Shown here in pieces: positions 17,357 to 25,571 of a DNA stretch of 64,000 nt. Origin of the DNA: DASVWZ01 sp963708575 (GTDB lineage Bacteria; Acidobacteriota; Terriglobia; Terriglobales; Acidobacteriaceae); assembly GCA_963708575.1 (NCBI GenBank), contig CAVPTB010000003.1:744001-808000 (forward strand), written 5' to 3'. Made by a program: the position numbers and the translations under genes. Each line of letters opens with the position of its first letter. The first letter of the stretch is position 1. Under the pieces are notes generated by a model, which was not told where the DNA came from, made no database searches, and saw only the letters and a list, made by a program, of their open reading frames with translations.

Positions 17357-18274
17357 TTACTTCCACAGGTAGTAAAAGCCGATCTGATTGTCCATCAGCT
17401 TCTCGCGAGTGGGCAGATATTGGGAGACGTCGCCAAACATCAAATCGAGCAGGCTTTGACGGTTCTTTTCGGGCCGGACAAGCGTCGGTTCTCCCTTGAT
17501 TCCAATCGACTTAGCGGTGTCCTGTACGGCTTCCTGGAAGTCGCCGATCTGATCGACCAAGTGCATGGAGAGGGCGACTTGCCCGGTCCAGACTCGCCCG
17601 TCGGCGATGGACTTGATGTCGTCGAATTTGGCGTGGCGGCCCTCGGCGACGGCCTGCACAAATTGTCCATACATGTTGTCGATTAACGACTGCATGTAGG
17701 CGCGCTCGGCGGGGGTCATTTCGCGAGTGGGATCGCCGGTGTCCTTGAATTCGCCGACCTTCAGGATTTCAGGTTTGAGCTTTATCCAGCGCATCAAGTC
17801 TCCGTAATTGACCCACTCGGCAATGACGCCGATGGAGCCGACCACGCTGCCGTTGTCAGCGAAGATCTTATTGGTGGCGGAGGAAACGTAATAAGCGCCG
17901 CTGGCGCCAACGGTTTCGATGGAGGCGACGATTTTCTTCTTCTTTTCGTCGCGCAGGCGCTTCACTTCGCGATAGATCTCTTCGGAGGCGGCGACTCCGC
18001 CGCCGGGAGAGTTGACGTGAATGATGATGGCTTTGATGGAATCATCGTCGCCAAACTTTTTGAGCTGGCCGACCACGGTCTTGGGATCGAGGATGACTCC
18101 TTCGAGATCGACGACACCGATCTTGTCGCCGAATCCGCTGAGGGCGGAGTTGTCGTCGCTCCCGGCGTGCAGGGTGAAGTAAACCAGAGTGAACACGGCC
18201 AGGACAAAGAGGAAGAACGCGCCTCCTCCAATTACCACCCAGAGCCATACGCGGGAACGACCGTTTTCAGCCAT
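17357..18274 (-). CDS. sppA: Signal peptide peptidase SppA
   Basis: A 305-residue membrane serine protease that degrades cleaved signal peptides. One N-terminal transmembrane segment (about 9-35) is followed by the S49 domain. NSPGGGVAASEEIYREVKRL forms the oxyanion-site region, the nucleophile is S125 (TVGASGAYYVS) and the general base is the Lys in VGEFKDTGDP. The length matches the short 36K-type enzyme with one catalytic domain. It is divergent from the zinc-ribbon gene. Confidence 0.94.
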   Translation of the reverse strand: MAENGRSRVWLWVVIGGGAFFLFVLAVFTLVYFTLHAGSDDNSALSGFGDKIGVVDLEGVILDPKTVVGQLKKFGDDDSIKAIIIHVNSPGGGVAASEEIYREVKRLRDEKKKKIVASIETVGASGAYYVSSATNKIFADNGSVVGSIGVIAEWVNYGDLMRWIKLKPEILKVGEFKDTGDPTREMTPAERAYMQSLIDNMYGQFVQAVAEGRHAKFDDIKSIADGRVWTGQVALSMHLVDQIGDFQEAVQDTAKSIGIKGEPTLVRPEKNRQSLLDLMFGDVSQYLPTREKLMDNQIGFYYLWK

Positions 18275-18479
18275 AAGAATGTGAGTAGTTTAGCACCGGG
18301 GGAGCCATCTGGCCGGTCGCGGTGGGGAAAGCGAGGGGAAACGCACGGGGAATGATGCGATGGTGGTTGACCACAGGGCAAAAGGTTCGTAAGATTCCGG
18401 CTTCTTTTGTAGCTGTCGTTTGCTAGGGGGCCGGTTCGGGTCCGGCTTTGATCGGCAATACGATTTCGGGAGGGATGGT

Positions 18480-19196
18480 ATGGCAACTTTTTGCGGGAAT
18501 TGTGGAGCGCCGCTTGGGGCGGGCGCAAGATTTTGCGATAAGTGCGGCACGGCGGTAGGAGGGCAGGTAGCGACACCAAGTGCGCCTGTGGTAACGACGC
18601 CAACGGCTACGGTTGCGGCGCCTCCCACGGTTTCGCCGTCCGCGCCTTCGACTGGCGGCAATACGGCCGTGAAGGTGATTTTTGTGGTGCTGGGAATTTT
18701 TGTGTTTCTCGTGTTGCTGGTGGGCGGAGGCTGCTTGTACGTTGCTTATCGCGTGAAGCAACGAGCGCATCAATTTTCCGAGCAAATGGGCGGCAGCGTT
18801 CCGGCTTACACGGGCAGTCGCGTGCCGTGTGCGATGCTTTCAGCCGCGGAGGCCAGCACCGCGCTGGGGCAACATGTTTCTTCGTTCGCGCAACGCGGAA
18901 TGAGCACCTGCGAATATCAGTACGGACCGGGCGGCAGCAAGACGGTGGCAGTGGAATACACCTGGCAGGGCGGAGCGATGGCCTTGCGCCTGGCTCATGG
19001 CGCGATGAAGGCGGTGTCAGGGATGGAGACGATGACGCCGGTCGACGGCATCGGGGACGAAGCTTACATCGTGCCTGGAGGATCGGGGTTCATGATGCGC
19101 AAAGGGGATGTGATGGTGAGCATCGACCTGCGGGCGAATGGAGTCAGCGTGAGCCAGGCGGAAGCGATGGGACGAGCGATTGCCGGGAATTTGTGA
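18480..19196 (+). CDS. Zinc-ribbon membrane protein
   Basis: A 238-residue protein. The N-terminal zinc ribbon has Cys at 5, 8, 19 and 22 (FCGNC...FCDKCG). A Thr/Pro/Ala-rich linker follows, then one transmembrane segment (KVIFVVLGIFVFLVLLVGGG), so the ribbon is cytoplasmic. The outer domain of about 140 residues (from about 100) contains two Cys (VPCAMLS, MSTCEYQYG) and repeated beta-strand signals. I do not recognise that domain. ATG 18480 is preceded by GGGAGGGA, which decides the start over an in-frame codon at 18420. It is convergent with the lipid kinase gene. Confidence 0.8.
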   Translation: MATFCGNCGAPLGAGARFCDKCGTAVGGQVATPSAPVVTTPTATVAAPPTVSPSAPSTGGNTAVKVIFVVLGIFVFLVLLVGGGCLYVAYRVKQRAHQFSEQMGGSVPAYTGSRVPCAMLSAAEASTALGQHVSSFAQRGMSTCEYQYGPGGSKTVAVEYTWQGGAMALRLAHGAMKAVSGMETMTPVDGIGDEAYIVPGGSGFMMRKGDVMVSIDLRANGVSVSQAEAMGRAIAGNL

Positions 19197-19204
19197 TCGG
19201 GACG

Positions 19205-20083
19205 TCATGAGACTGGGACGATGACTCGTAAAACGCTGCGAGCGACGCTGATGTCGATGGGCGTCTGGCAGACGTATTCGCCGTCGGCGTAGACGTCCTG
19301 AGGAGTTTCAGTTTCGATTCGCAGGCGGGCGGTCTGGAAATATTTCACTTGCGGAACGCTGAGATGCTTTCCGAAGTACACCGTCGGAAACAGGCAAAAT
19401 AATTTCAACTTGTTGATGTCGTGGATGAGGCAGACGTCGAGTTTGCCGTCGTCCAGGGTGGCGTGGGGGGCGATCTTCATGCCTCCACCGTAGGTTGGGG
19501 CGTTGGCGAAAGCGACGAGATAGGTGCGCTCGTCGAAAGAAACTTCATAACGTTCCGGCTGAGCTGCGGCGGGTTGGATGATTTTTGTTTTGTGGGCGGT
19601 GAACCCGAGCAGGGCGCGGGGCAGACTGAGAGCATAGCCACCATGGCCGCGGAGCCAGCGCGGCATGCGGTTGGCAAGGCGTGTGGCTTCGGCGTCGAGG
19701 CCAAGGCCTCCGACGCAGCAGAAATAATGTTGCGGCTCGGATTCGCCTGGCGGCGAGATGATGCCGAGATCGATGGTTTTCAGGTTGTTCTTTCCCGCAC
19801 AGAAATCGCGCCAGGCATTGAAGGAGTCGCGTTGGCCGCGCAATTTCAGGGCGCGAGCGAAATCGTTACCGCTGCCTTCGGGAACGACCAGGACCGGAAG
19901 TTGCAGTCTGACGAGTTGGGCGAGATGGCGGTGGATGGTGCCATCGCCGCCGAAGATCAGGATGGCGTCGGCGTCGGCGGGAGTGGCGGGCAAGCCGAGG
20001 GACCAATTCGCCGGTGCGATTTCTCGAAAGGGGCTGAGATCTTTCTCCCGTGATCCTAGGCCCAGGATGGCGGCGGCGCGCAT
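19205..20083 (-). CDS. Diacylglycerol kinase-family lipid kinase
   Basis: A 292-residue soluble lipid kinase of the DagK/YegS type, which phosphorylates diacylglycerol or related lipids. The ATP-binding signature is IFGGDGTIHRHL, followed by PEGSGNDFARALKL. The C-terminal half carries the all-beta domain (YEVSFDERTYLVAFANAPTYGGGMKIAP, DDGKLDVCLI). The start is uncertain: ATG 20083 is used, but an in-frame TTG seven codons upstream is possible and neither has a clear ribosome site. The substrate cannot be told from sequence. Confidence 0.87.
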   Translation of the reverse strand: MRAAAILGLGSREKDLSPFREIAPANWSLGLPATPADADAILIFGGDGTIHRHLAQLVRLQLPVLVVPEGSGNDFARALKLRGQRDSFNAWRDFCAGKNNLKTIDLGIISPPGESEPQHYFCCVGGLGLDAEATRLANRMPRWLRGHGGYALSLPRALLGFTAHKTKIIQPAAAQPERYEVSFDERTYLVAFANAPTYGGGMKIAPHATLDDGKLDVCLIHDINKLKLFCLFPTVYFGKHLSVPQVKYFQTARLRIETETPQDVYADGEYVCQTPIDISVARSVLRVIVPVS

Positions 20084-20434
20084 GTTCGCCGAGAAGACTA
20101 ACAAAAGAACTTAGGTAGGGACAGCGAGGGGGCTCGGCGAAACGCGGTTCTGCAAAACAATGCGGTGCCTGATACACCTTCGGCTACCTGTTCGGTCTAG
20201 CCTGCTTCTTCGGCGGCAGCGGCAATCGGGCGCCGCCGGCGGTGAAGGCTGGCACTCCTCGGGGGCGCGGGGCGATGAGTGGAATCTATCAACACCCGGT
20301 GTCTTGCCTCCCGTCTGAACACAGCAACACTGGGTCCAGATGCCCGCGTAAGTTATGACGCAAACCGCTGATTCCGCTTCAACATGCGTCTGGCGTTTGG
20401 CGTGCATCGTGTCCCATAATGGCGTGCTAGTCAG
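20084..20434. other. Gene-free stretch of about 350 bases
   Basis: This separates the divergent lipid kinase and secreted-protein genes. I see no ORF with coding character, no tRNA, no copy of the dispersed repeat and no convincing terminator. It presumably contains two promoters. Confidence 0.5.
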
Positions 20435-21064
20435 ATGAGAACACTTATTGCACTCTGCGTTTGTGGGCTGTCGATTCCGTTGCCCGCACAAGCTCCGCTG
20501 CGAACGTTCACCAGCCCGGATGGTATTTTCCAATTCAAATATTCAGATGTGCTAGTTGATTGCGGGTCGTTGGGAAAACAGGAGAATGCCACCGGTTCTT
20601 CGGTCCCGGAAGCCTGCATGAGTCAGGGTTCGATCTGCGGTGGAATGGGAGGGGAGGAAAGCATCTCGGCCTGTTTCGCTTATCCGAAGGAAAGATTCAA
20701 AGACAAGGACGTCTTTGTTGCTGCGACATTTTACGTTTCAGAGATTCTGTCGGCGAAGACCGAGGACGTGTGCTTAAGAGGGTCGTCAGACTGGTTAGTG
20801 ATCAAGTCCGAAGCGAAAGTGACTACGATCAATCACATTGCTTTTAAGACCTTTGAGATTGGCGATAACTGGACAAGTGGAGGCCAATCGGGGCCTGCGT
20901 ATCGAACCTTTCACAAGGGAAAATGCTACGAGTTGGGTATCCAAAATGTCTTTTCACGTGCGGTGTATGAGCCGGGAACAGTCAAGAAGTTCACCAAGAG
21001 AGATTCGTTAGAAGTAGAGAGCGGCTTACGACAACCTCTCAATTCTTTTGTGTTCCTTAAGTAG
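20435..21064 (+). CDS. Secreted hypothetical protein
   Basis: Encodes 209 residues with a short signal peptide (MRTLIALCVCGLSIPLPAQA) and a mature domain beginning LRTFTSPDGIFQFKYSDVLV, a beginning often seen in secreted proteins with a lipoprotein-like beta fold. The mature part contains six Cys (DCGS, ACMS, ICGG, ACFA, DVCL, KCYE), probably three disulfides. I do not recognise the family. No neighbour suggests a function. It is followed by the REP-like hairpins at 21142-21179. Confidence 0.7.
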   Translation: MRTLIALCVCGLSIPLPAQAPLRTFTSPDGIFQFKYSDVLVDCGSLGKQENATGSSVPEACMSQGSICGGMGGEESISACFAYPKERFKDKDVFVAATFYVSEILSAKTEDVCLRGSSDWLVIKSEAKVTTINHIAFKTFEIGDNWTSGGQSGPAYRTFHKGKCYELGIQNVFSRAVYEPGTVKKFTKRDSLEVESGLRQPLNSFVFLK

Positions 21065-21141
21065 GGATTCTTAGGCATGGTTGGCGAAAGATCGCAGGGG
21101 GCTCGGAAGTGAGAGTGGAGAATGCACCGCCCGAAAAACCA

Positions 21142-21179
21142 GCGAGCTCTGCTCGCCGGACAGCCGAGGGCGGCTGTCC
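21142..21179. repeat. REP-like double hairpin
   Basis: Two perfect hairpins stand one base apart: GCGAGC-TCT-GCTCGC (21142-21156) and GGACAGCC-GAGGGC-GGCTGTCC (21158-21179). Neither is followed by a T-run, so they do not look like an intrinsic terminator. Paired hairpins of this size in a gap resemble repetitive extragenic palindromes. Only one copy is in this window. Confidence 0.55.
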
Positions 21180-21339
21180 CCACGCGGGCAGCGCTAATCA
21201 AGACCCGTTTTATCTTCTTTCCGAGTTGCACTACTTTTTCGGACTCAAGCAGGATGCTGACTAGAGGTTGAATAACAGTTTTATCATTCACACGAACGGT
21301 CTTCGGTTCGATGGATCATCGGGGGCTGTGCCGGCGCGA

Positions 21340-22605
21340 TTATTGCGTGACTACGGCTATCTTCAGGCGTTTGCCCACTCGCAAGGGCATCTTGAAGGGG
21401 AGGTCGGCGATGGCGATTCGGGGATTGTGTTCGACCTTGTCGAAGACTTTTACGGATCCTTGCTTCAATTTGCGGCTGGCGTCGGTGGCGGAGTCGGCTA
21501 ATCCACATTTCACCAACAGGCGGTCCAAGCGCACTCCTAAGGCGTGGGCGGTCGGCGTGGCTTCCGCTTGATCGTCTTTCCCGGTCCATGCAATTTCTTC
21601 GTACCGTATGGATACTTCTTCCACGTTCTCCGGGACTTCGTCTTTTTGAAATTGTTTAGCCCAGTCGTCGGCGGATTGGGTGGCGGCGTCGGGTCCGTGA
21701 AAATCGGCAACGATACGACGGGCCAGTTCTTTCTTGGCCTGCATGGGATGAGCTTCCTGCTTCATCTTTTCGATGTCAGGCACCTGCACGTCGGTGAGGA
21801 GTTCGTAGTACTTCCACATCATCTCGTCGGAGATCGACATGACCTTGCCGTACATTTCGAGCGGCGGCTCGTGGATGCCGATGGCGTTGCCGAGCGACTT
21901 CGACATTTTCTGTACGCCGTCCAGGCCTTCGATGATGGGCGTGGTCAGGACGACTTGCGGCTCCTGGCCGTAGGAGCGCTGCAGTTCGCGTCCGACGAGC
22001 AGGTTGAATTTCTGGTCGGTGCCTCCGAGTTCGACGTCGGCCTCGAGGGCGACGGAGTCGTATCCCTGAGCGAGCGGGTAGAGCAGTTCGTGCAGCGCGA
22101 TGGGCTTCTCTTCCATGAAGCGCTTGTGGAAGTCTTCGCGCTCGAGCATTTGGGAGACGGTGTACTTGGCGGCGAGGCGAATGAAATCTTCGGCGGTGAA
22201 CTTAGAGAACCAGCGGCTGTTGAAATCGACGACGGTCTTTTGCGGATCGAGAATCTTAAAAACCTGGGTCTTGTAGGTTTCGGCATTCTGCTCGATTTGC
22301 TCGCGAGAGAGTGGCGGGCGCGTGGCAGAGCGTCCGGTGGGATCGCCGATGAGTCCGGTGAAATCTCCGATGAGGAAAATCACGGTGTGACCGAGGTCTT
22401 GAAAGTGCTTGAGCTTGCGGAGGAGCACGGTGTGGCCGAGGTGGAGGTCGGGGGCGGTGGGATCGAATCCGGCTTTGACGCGGAGGGGCTTGCCGGAGGC
22501 GCGGGATTTGTCGAGTTTCTGGCGGAGGTCGGACTCGCGGATGATCTCGGCGGAGCCCTTTTTTATGTAGGCGAGTTGTTCGTCGACTGGGGCGAAGGTG
22601 GACAT
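21340..22605 (-). CDS. tyrS: Tyrosine--tRNA ligase
   Basis: A 421-residue class I aminoacyl-tRNA synthetase that charges tRNA-Tyr. The HIGH motif is HLGH (55-58, in DPTAPDLHLGHTVLLRKLKH), the KMSKS motif is intact (VQKMSKSLGNAIG), and the C-terminus has an S4 RNA-binding domain (VRLDRLLVKCGLADSATDASRKL). The wording around HLGH is that of the TyrZ-type branch. ATG 22605 gives MSTFAPVDEQ; an upstream in-frame codon at 22617 adds four residues and is less likely. Confidence 0.96.
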   Translation of the reverse strand: MSTFAPVDEQLAYIKKGSAEIIRESDLRQKLDKSRASGKPLRVKAGFDPTAPDLHLGHTVLLRKLKHFQDLGHTVIFLIGDFTGLIGDPTGRSATRPPLSREQIEQNAETYKTQVFKILDPQKTVVDFNSRWFSKFTAEDFIRLAAKYTVSQMLEREDFHKRFMEEKPIALHELLYPLAQGYDSVALEADVELGGTDQKFNLLVGRELQRSYGQEPQVVLTTPIIEGLDGVQKMSKSLGNAIGIHEPPLEMYGKVMSISDEMMWKYYELLTDVQVPDIEKMKQEAHPMQAKKELARRIVADFHGPDAATQSADDWAKQFQKDEVPENVEEVSIRYEEIAWTGKDDQAEATPTAHALGVRLDRLLVKCGLADSATDASRKLKQGSVKVFDKVEHNPRIAIADLPFKMPLRVGKRLKIAVVTQ

Positions 22606-22674
22606 GAGAACGATCATTATAGAGGGGAAGGTGGGGATTCGGGAGATTCGAGGGAAGGTTCGAACGCTTCAAAG

Positions 22675-22732
22675 CTTTTACCGCCAAGGCCGCTAAGGAC
22701 GCAAAGGAAGGACAAAGGCTTTACCACACGGG
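22675..22732. repeat. Dispersed CGCTAAGG repeat, single short copy
   Basis: The block ACCGCCAAGGCCGCTAAGG followed by ACGCAAAGGAAGG and a weak TTTACCAC unit lies between tyrS and the acetyltransferase gene. It belongs to the same family as the clusters at 13.9 and 16.4 kb. Confidence 0.6.
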
Positions 22733-22768
22733 GACGGTGGGGAATTCTGGTGTAGTCTTTCGGACGGT

Positions 22769-23305
22769 ATGAATTTTCATCTGCGCAGCGCGAGGCAAGA
22801 GGATGTCCCACTGCTACAGCAATTGATTGATGCGTCCGTGCGCGGGTTGCAGGCGGGGGATTATACGGCAGTGCAGATTGATCTGGCTTTGAAGACGGTG
22901 TATGGAGTCGACTCGCAGCTGATTGCGGACGGGAGTTATTTTGTGGTGGAAACGGAGGGGGGTGAGATTGTCGGTTGCGGGGGATGGAGCAAGCGCAAGA
23001 CCTTGTATGGGGGAGATCAGTTTGGCGGGCGTGAGGATTCGCTGCTCGATCCGCGGCGGGATGCGGCGAAAATTCGGGCTTTCTTTGTGCGTCCGGATTA
23101 TGCACGGCATGGAATCGGCAGCATAATTCTGCGGGCTTGCGAAGATGCGGCGAGGGCTTCTGGTTTTCGACGGATGGAGATGGGAGCTACCTGGAGTGGC
23201 GTCGCGTTTTATGAGGCGAAGGGGTATGCGCGAATGGAGGAGCTGGAGGTGCCGCTCGGAGGTGGGGAGGCGTTGCCGATTGTGAGGATGGGGAAGAAGG
23301 TTTGA
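22769..23305 (+). CDS. GNAT-family N-acetyltransferase
   Basis: A 178-residue acetyltransferase. The acetyl-CoA site (motif A) is FFVRPDYARHGIGSIILRAC, with the R/Q-x-x-G-x-G/S pattern given here by RHGIGS. VAFYEAKGYARM near the C-terminus is the usual motif B. The middle segment (GGEIVGCGGWSKRKTLYGGD) is as in the YjdJ/PhnO-like group. The acceptor substrate is unknown. It stands alone between repeat copies. Confidence 0.88.
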   Translation: MNFHLRSARQEDVPLLQQLIDASVRGLQAGDYTAVQIDLALKTVYGVDSQLIADGSYFVVETEGGEIVGCGGWSKRKTLYGGDQFGGREDSLLDPRRDAAKIRAFFVRPDYARHGIGSIILRACEDAARASGFRRMEMGATWSGVAFYEAKGYARMEELEVPLGGGEALPIVRMGKKV

Positions 23306-23345
23306 GCGATCCGCGAAACCTGAGCGACCTTTGCCGCAACAGTTT

Positions 23346-23736
23346 CTATGAAGCCTGTTCCAAGTAGTCGTTCACTATTCGCTTGATACCGTCCTTGAGC
23401 AGGACAACGTGGAAGTTGATCAGGAGACCCACCGGAATGTCGAGCAGGCGAAGGTAAGAGAGGAGTTGTGCTTCATCGACGGGGTAGTGCTTCTTTGCAC
23501 TTCGTTTCGACGACCACGCGTCCATTAACGACGAGATCAGCGCGGAATCCGCAATCTAATTTTACGGATTCATAGATCAGCGGCACAGGTTTCTGGCGCT
23601 CCACGCGGAGGCCCAGTTTGGTAATTTCGTATGCGAGGCAGCACTCATATGCTGATTCCAGCAACCCAGGGCCCAATCGGCGATGGATCTTGATGGCGGC
23701 TCCGATGATCTCAAGAGTGAGATCTGTGTTGCGCAT
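23346..23736 (-). pseudogene. GxxExxY-family protein gene, frameshifted
   Basis: The first 87 codons give MRNTDLTLEIIGAAIKIHRR and the name-giving GPGLLESAY, then DCGFRADLVV and VVVETK, which is the PD-(D/E)XK-like core of GxxExxY proteins. A stop then occurs at 23473. The other frame continues at once with HYPVDEAQLLSYLRL and ends GIKRIVNDYLEQAS with its stop at 23346-23348, which is exactly the missing half. One extra base near 23490-23493 explains the break (AAAGAGCAC read as AAAGAAGCAC would restore KEHYP). Members are small proteins of unknown function. The gene is bordered on both sides by copies of the dispersed repeat. Confidence 0.8.
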
Positions 23737-23747
23737 GGCAAAATCTT

Positions 23748-23864
23748 AAACCGCAAAGGGCGCAAAGGTGCGCGCAAAGGACGCAAAGAAGGCAATCTGG
23801 TGCCGTTATGGAATACGCCTTGCGGGCGTAGCGAGGCGTTCTTAGCGATCTTTGCGGTAACGCT
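23748..23864. repeat. Facing copies of the dispersed repeat
   Basis: AAACCGCAAAGGGCGCAAAGG (first 20 bases from 23752) runs forward and is followed by more CGCAAAGG units. Around 23840-23860 the complement CTTAGCGATCTTTGCGGT marks a copy in the opposite orientation. The pair brackets about 60 bases that include CGCCTTGCGGGCGTAGCGAGGCG, so a long imperfect stem can form. It lies between the GxxExxY and purN genes. Confidence 0.6.
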
Positions 23865-23873
23865 TCTTGGTTG

Positions 23874-24476
23874 TCAGGACCTGCGTAGGCGGCGGCCTTT
23901 TATTGCGAAGTCGCCCTTTAGGACGATGTTGATGGCTTCGGTGTAGGCGATGTGTTCTTGCTCGAGGATGCGGGCGGCTACGGTGTGTTCGTCGTCACTG
24001 TCGAGGATGGGAATCGATTTCTGGATGATGATGGCTCCGTGGTCGAGTTCCTCGTCGACGAAATGAACGGTGCATCCGGAAACTTTGACTCCGTAGGCGA
24101 AGGCTTGCTGTTGGGCTTCAAGGCCGGGGAAGGCGGGCAGGAGCGAGGGATGAATGTTGAGGATGCGCTGCGGGAATTGCTGCACGAACCACGGGGAGAG
24201 CAGGCGCATGTATCCGGCAAGACAGATCAGATCGACTTTGTGTTGCTGAAGCGCGGCGACAACTTCTTTGTCGTGCTCAGTGCGATCTTTGCCTTTGGAG
24301 GGGATGACCAGCGTCTCGATACCCATGCGGCGCGCGGTCTCGATGCCTCCAGCGCTGGGCTTGTTTGAGATCAGGACGGCGATGCGGGCTCCGGGAATTT
24401 TCCCGGCAGTCACATTTTTGGCGATTGCTTCAAAATTCGATCCTCGCCCGGAAAGAAGTATGCCGATATTTTTCAT
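23874..24476 (-). CDS. purN: Phosphoribosylglycinamide formyltransferase 1
   Basis: A 200-residue enzyme of purine synthesis that transfers the formyl group of 10-formyl-THF to GAR. The N-terminus is MKNIGILLSGRGSNFEAI. The catalytic region is ILNIHPSLLPAFPG (Asn and His), followed by GCTVHFVDEELDHGAII with the catalytic Asp. I choose ATG 24476, which gives the canonical N-terminus and normal length; upstream in-frame codons add a non-homologous leader. No other pur gene is adjacent. Confidence 0.95.
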   Translation of the reverse strand: MKNIGILLSGRGSNFEAIAKNVTAGKIPGARIAVLISNKPSAGGIETARRMGIETLVIPSKGKDRTEHDKEVVAALQQHKVDLICLAGYMRLLSPWFVQQFPQRILNIHPSLLPAFPGLEAQQQAFAYGVKVSGCTVHFVDEELDHGAIIIQKSIPILDSDDEHTVAARILEQEHIAYTEAINIVLKGDFAIKGRRLRRS

Positions 24477-24599
24477 GAGAGGCCGCTCGTCGAGCCGAAC
24501 GTACATGATAGTGCATCGAAGGAAACGTTGGTGGAATACTGGGCGCGGCGATGTGCACGCAAGATTCACTGAGCTGATAAAGTTCGACGTGAAGTTTCT

Positions 24600-25496
24600 A
24601 TGTCGCGAAAAATATTGGTGAGCGGAGCGTCGGGTCCGATTGGCAAGGCGCTCCTGCCTCTATTGCAGCAGCGGGGATATGAAGCCACGCGGCTGGTGCG
24701 TGGGGTGCCGCGCGGCGCGGATGAGCTTCGTTGGGACCCGATGCAGCCGGTAAGTCCAGAGTTGGTGCCGGGGTTTGAGGCGGTGGTGCATTTGGCAGGG
24801 GAGTCGATTGTTGGGCGGTGGACTCCGGCGAAAAAGAAAGCGATCCGCGATAGCCGGGTGCTGGGAACGCGGCATTTGGCGGAGGCGTTGGCCAAGACGG
24901 CTCAACGTCCGCGAGTGTTAGTGGCGGCGTCGGCGGTGGGATACTACGGCGATCGCGGCGAAGAGGTTTTGCGGGAAGAGAGTCTCCCGGGGCGAGGGTT
25001 TTTACCGGATGTTTGCCGGGAGTGGGAGGCGGCGACGGATGCCGCCGCGGCGGCGGGAATTCGCGTGGTGCACGTACGGATTGCGATGGTGCTCAGTCCA
25101 AAAGGCGGAGCGCTGCAGGCGATGTCGACACCGTTCCGCTTGGGCGTTGGAGGAAAGATCGGGAGCGGGAAGCAATGGATGAGTTGGATTGATGTACGCG
25201 ATCTCGCGGCGGTGTTTGTTTATGCGGTTGAGAACGAGAATTTGCAAGGTGCGGTGAACGGAGCATCGCCGGGAGCGGTGCGGAATGCTGAGTTCACCAA
25301 GACGTTAGGTAGAGTGCTTTCCCGGCCGACGATATTTCCTTTACCCGCGTTAGTGGCGCGTTTGGTTCTGGGGGAGATGGCGGATGAGTTGATTCTGGCG
25401 AGCCAGCATATTGAGCCAGCACGGCTGGCGGCGAGCGGATTTCAGTTTCGCCATGCTGATTTAGAGTTGTCGTTACGGGCTAATCTGAACAAATGA
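24600..25496 (+). CDS. TIGR01777-family SDR epimerase
   Basis: A 298-residue short-chain dehydrogenase-like protein. The nucleotide-binding motif is GASGPIG (9-15). The family segments VVHLAGESIVGRWT, KKKAIRDSRVLGTRHL, ASAVGYYGDRGEE and RIAMVLSPKGGAL are present, and the C-terminal domain of unknown function begins near LPALVARLVLGEMAD. Substrates of this family are not established; in some bacteria it lies near cell-division or nucleotide-sugar genes. It stands alone here. Confidence 0.88.
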   Translation: MSRKILVSGASGPIGKALLPLLQQRGYEATRLVRGVPRGADELRWDPMQPVSPELVPGFEAVVHLAGESIVGRWTPAKKKAIRDSRVLGTRHLAEALAKTAQRPRVLVAASAVGYYGDRGEEVLREESLPGRGFLPDVCREWEAATDAAAAAGIRVVHVRIAMVLSPKGGALQAMSTPFRLGVGGKIGSGKQWMSWIDVRDLAAVFVYAVENENLQGAVNGASPGAVRNAEFTKTLGRVLSRPTIFPLPALVARLVLGEMADELILASQHIEPARLAASGFQFRHADLELSLRANLNK

Positions 25497-25511
25497 ACGC
25501 GATTAGCGCTG

Positions 25512-25527
25512 TGTGATTGTGGTCACA
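25512..25527. promoter_or_regulatory. CRP/FNR-type palindrome
   Basis: TGTGA-N6-TCACA is perfect at 25512-25527, which is the consensus of CRP-like sites. It lies 44 bases upstream of the GTG start at 25572 and 15 bases after the epimerase stop, so it is intergenic and well placed to control the Cys/His-rich pair downstream. Which regulator binds it, and whether it activates or represses, is unknown. Confidence 0.6.
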
Positions 25528-25571
25528 GACTTCCTGGTCATAAGGTAGCAAGCTGGAACTCAGGAAGACTT

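Noticed and set aside
20084..20434. A non-coding RNA in the gap between the lipid kinase and the secreted protein gene
   Set aside because: I found no strong hairpin series or terminator. The gap is explained well enough as two divergent promoters.
21544..22755. A 403-codon open frame on the plus strand opposite tyrS
   Set aside because: Mirror frame of a GC-rich gene. tyrS on the other strand has all its motifs.
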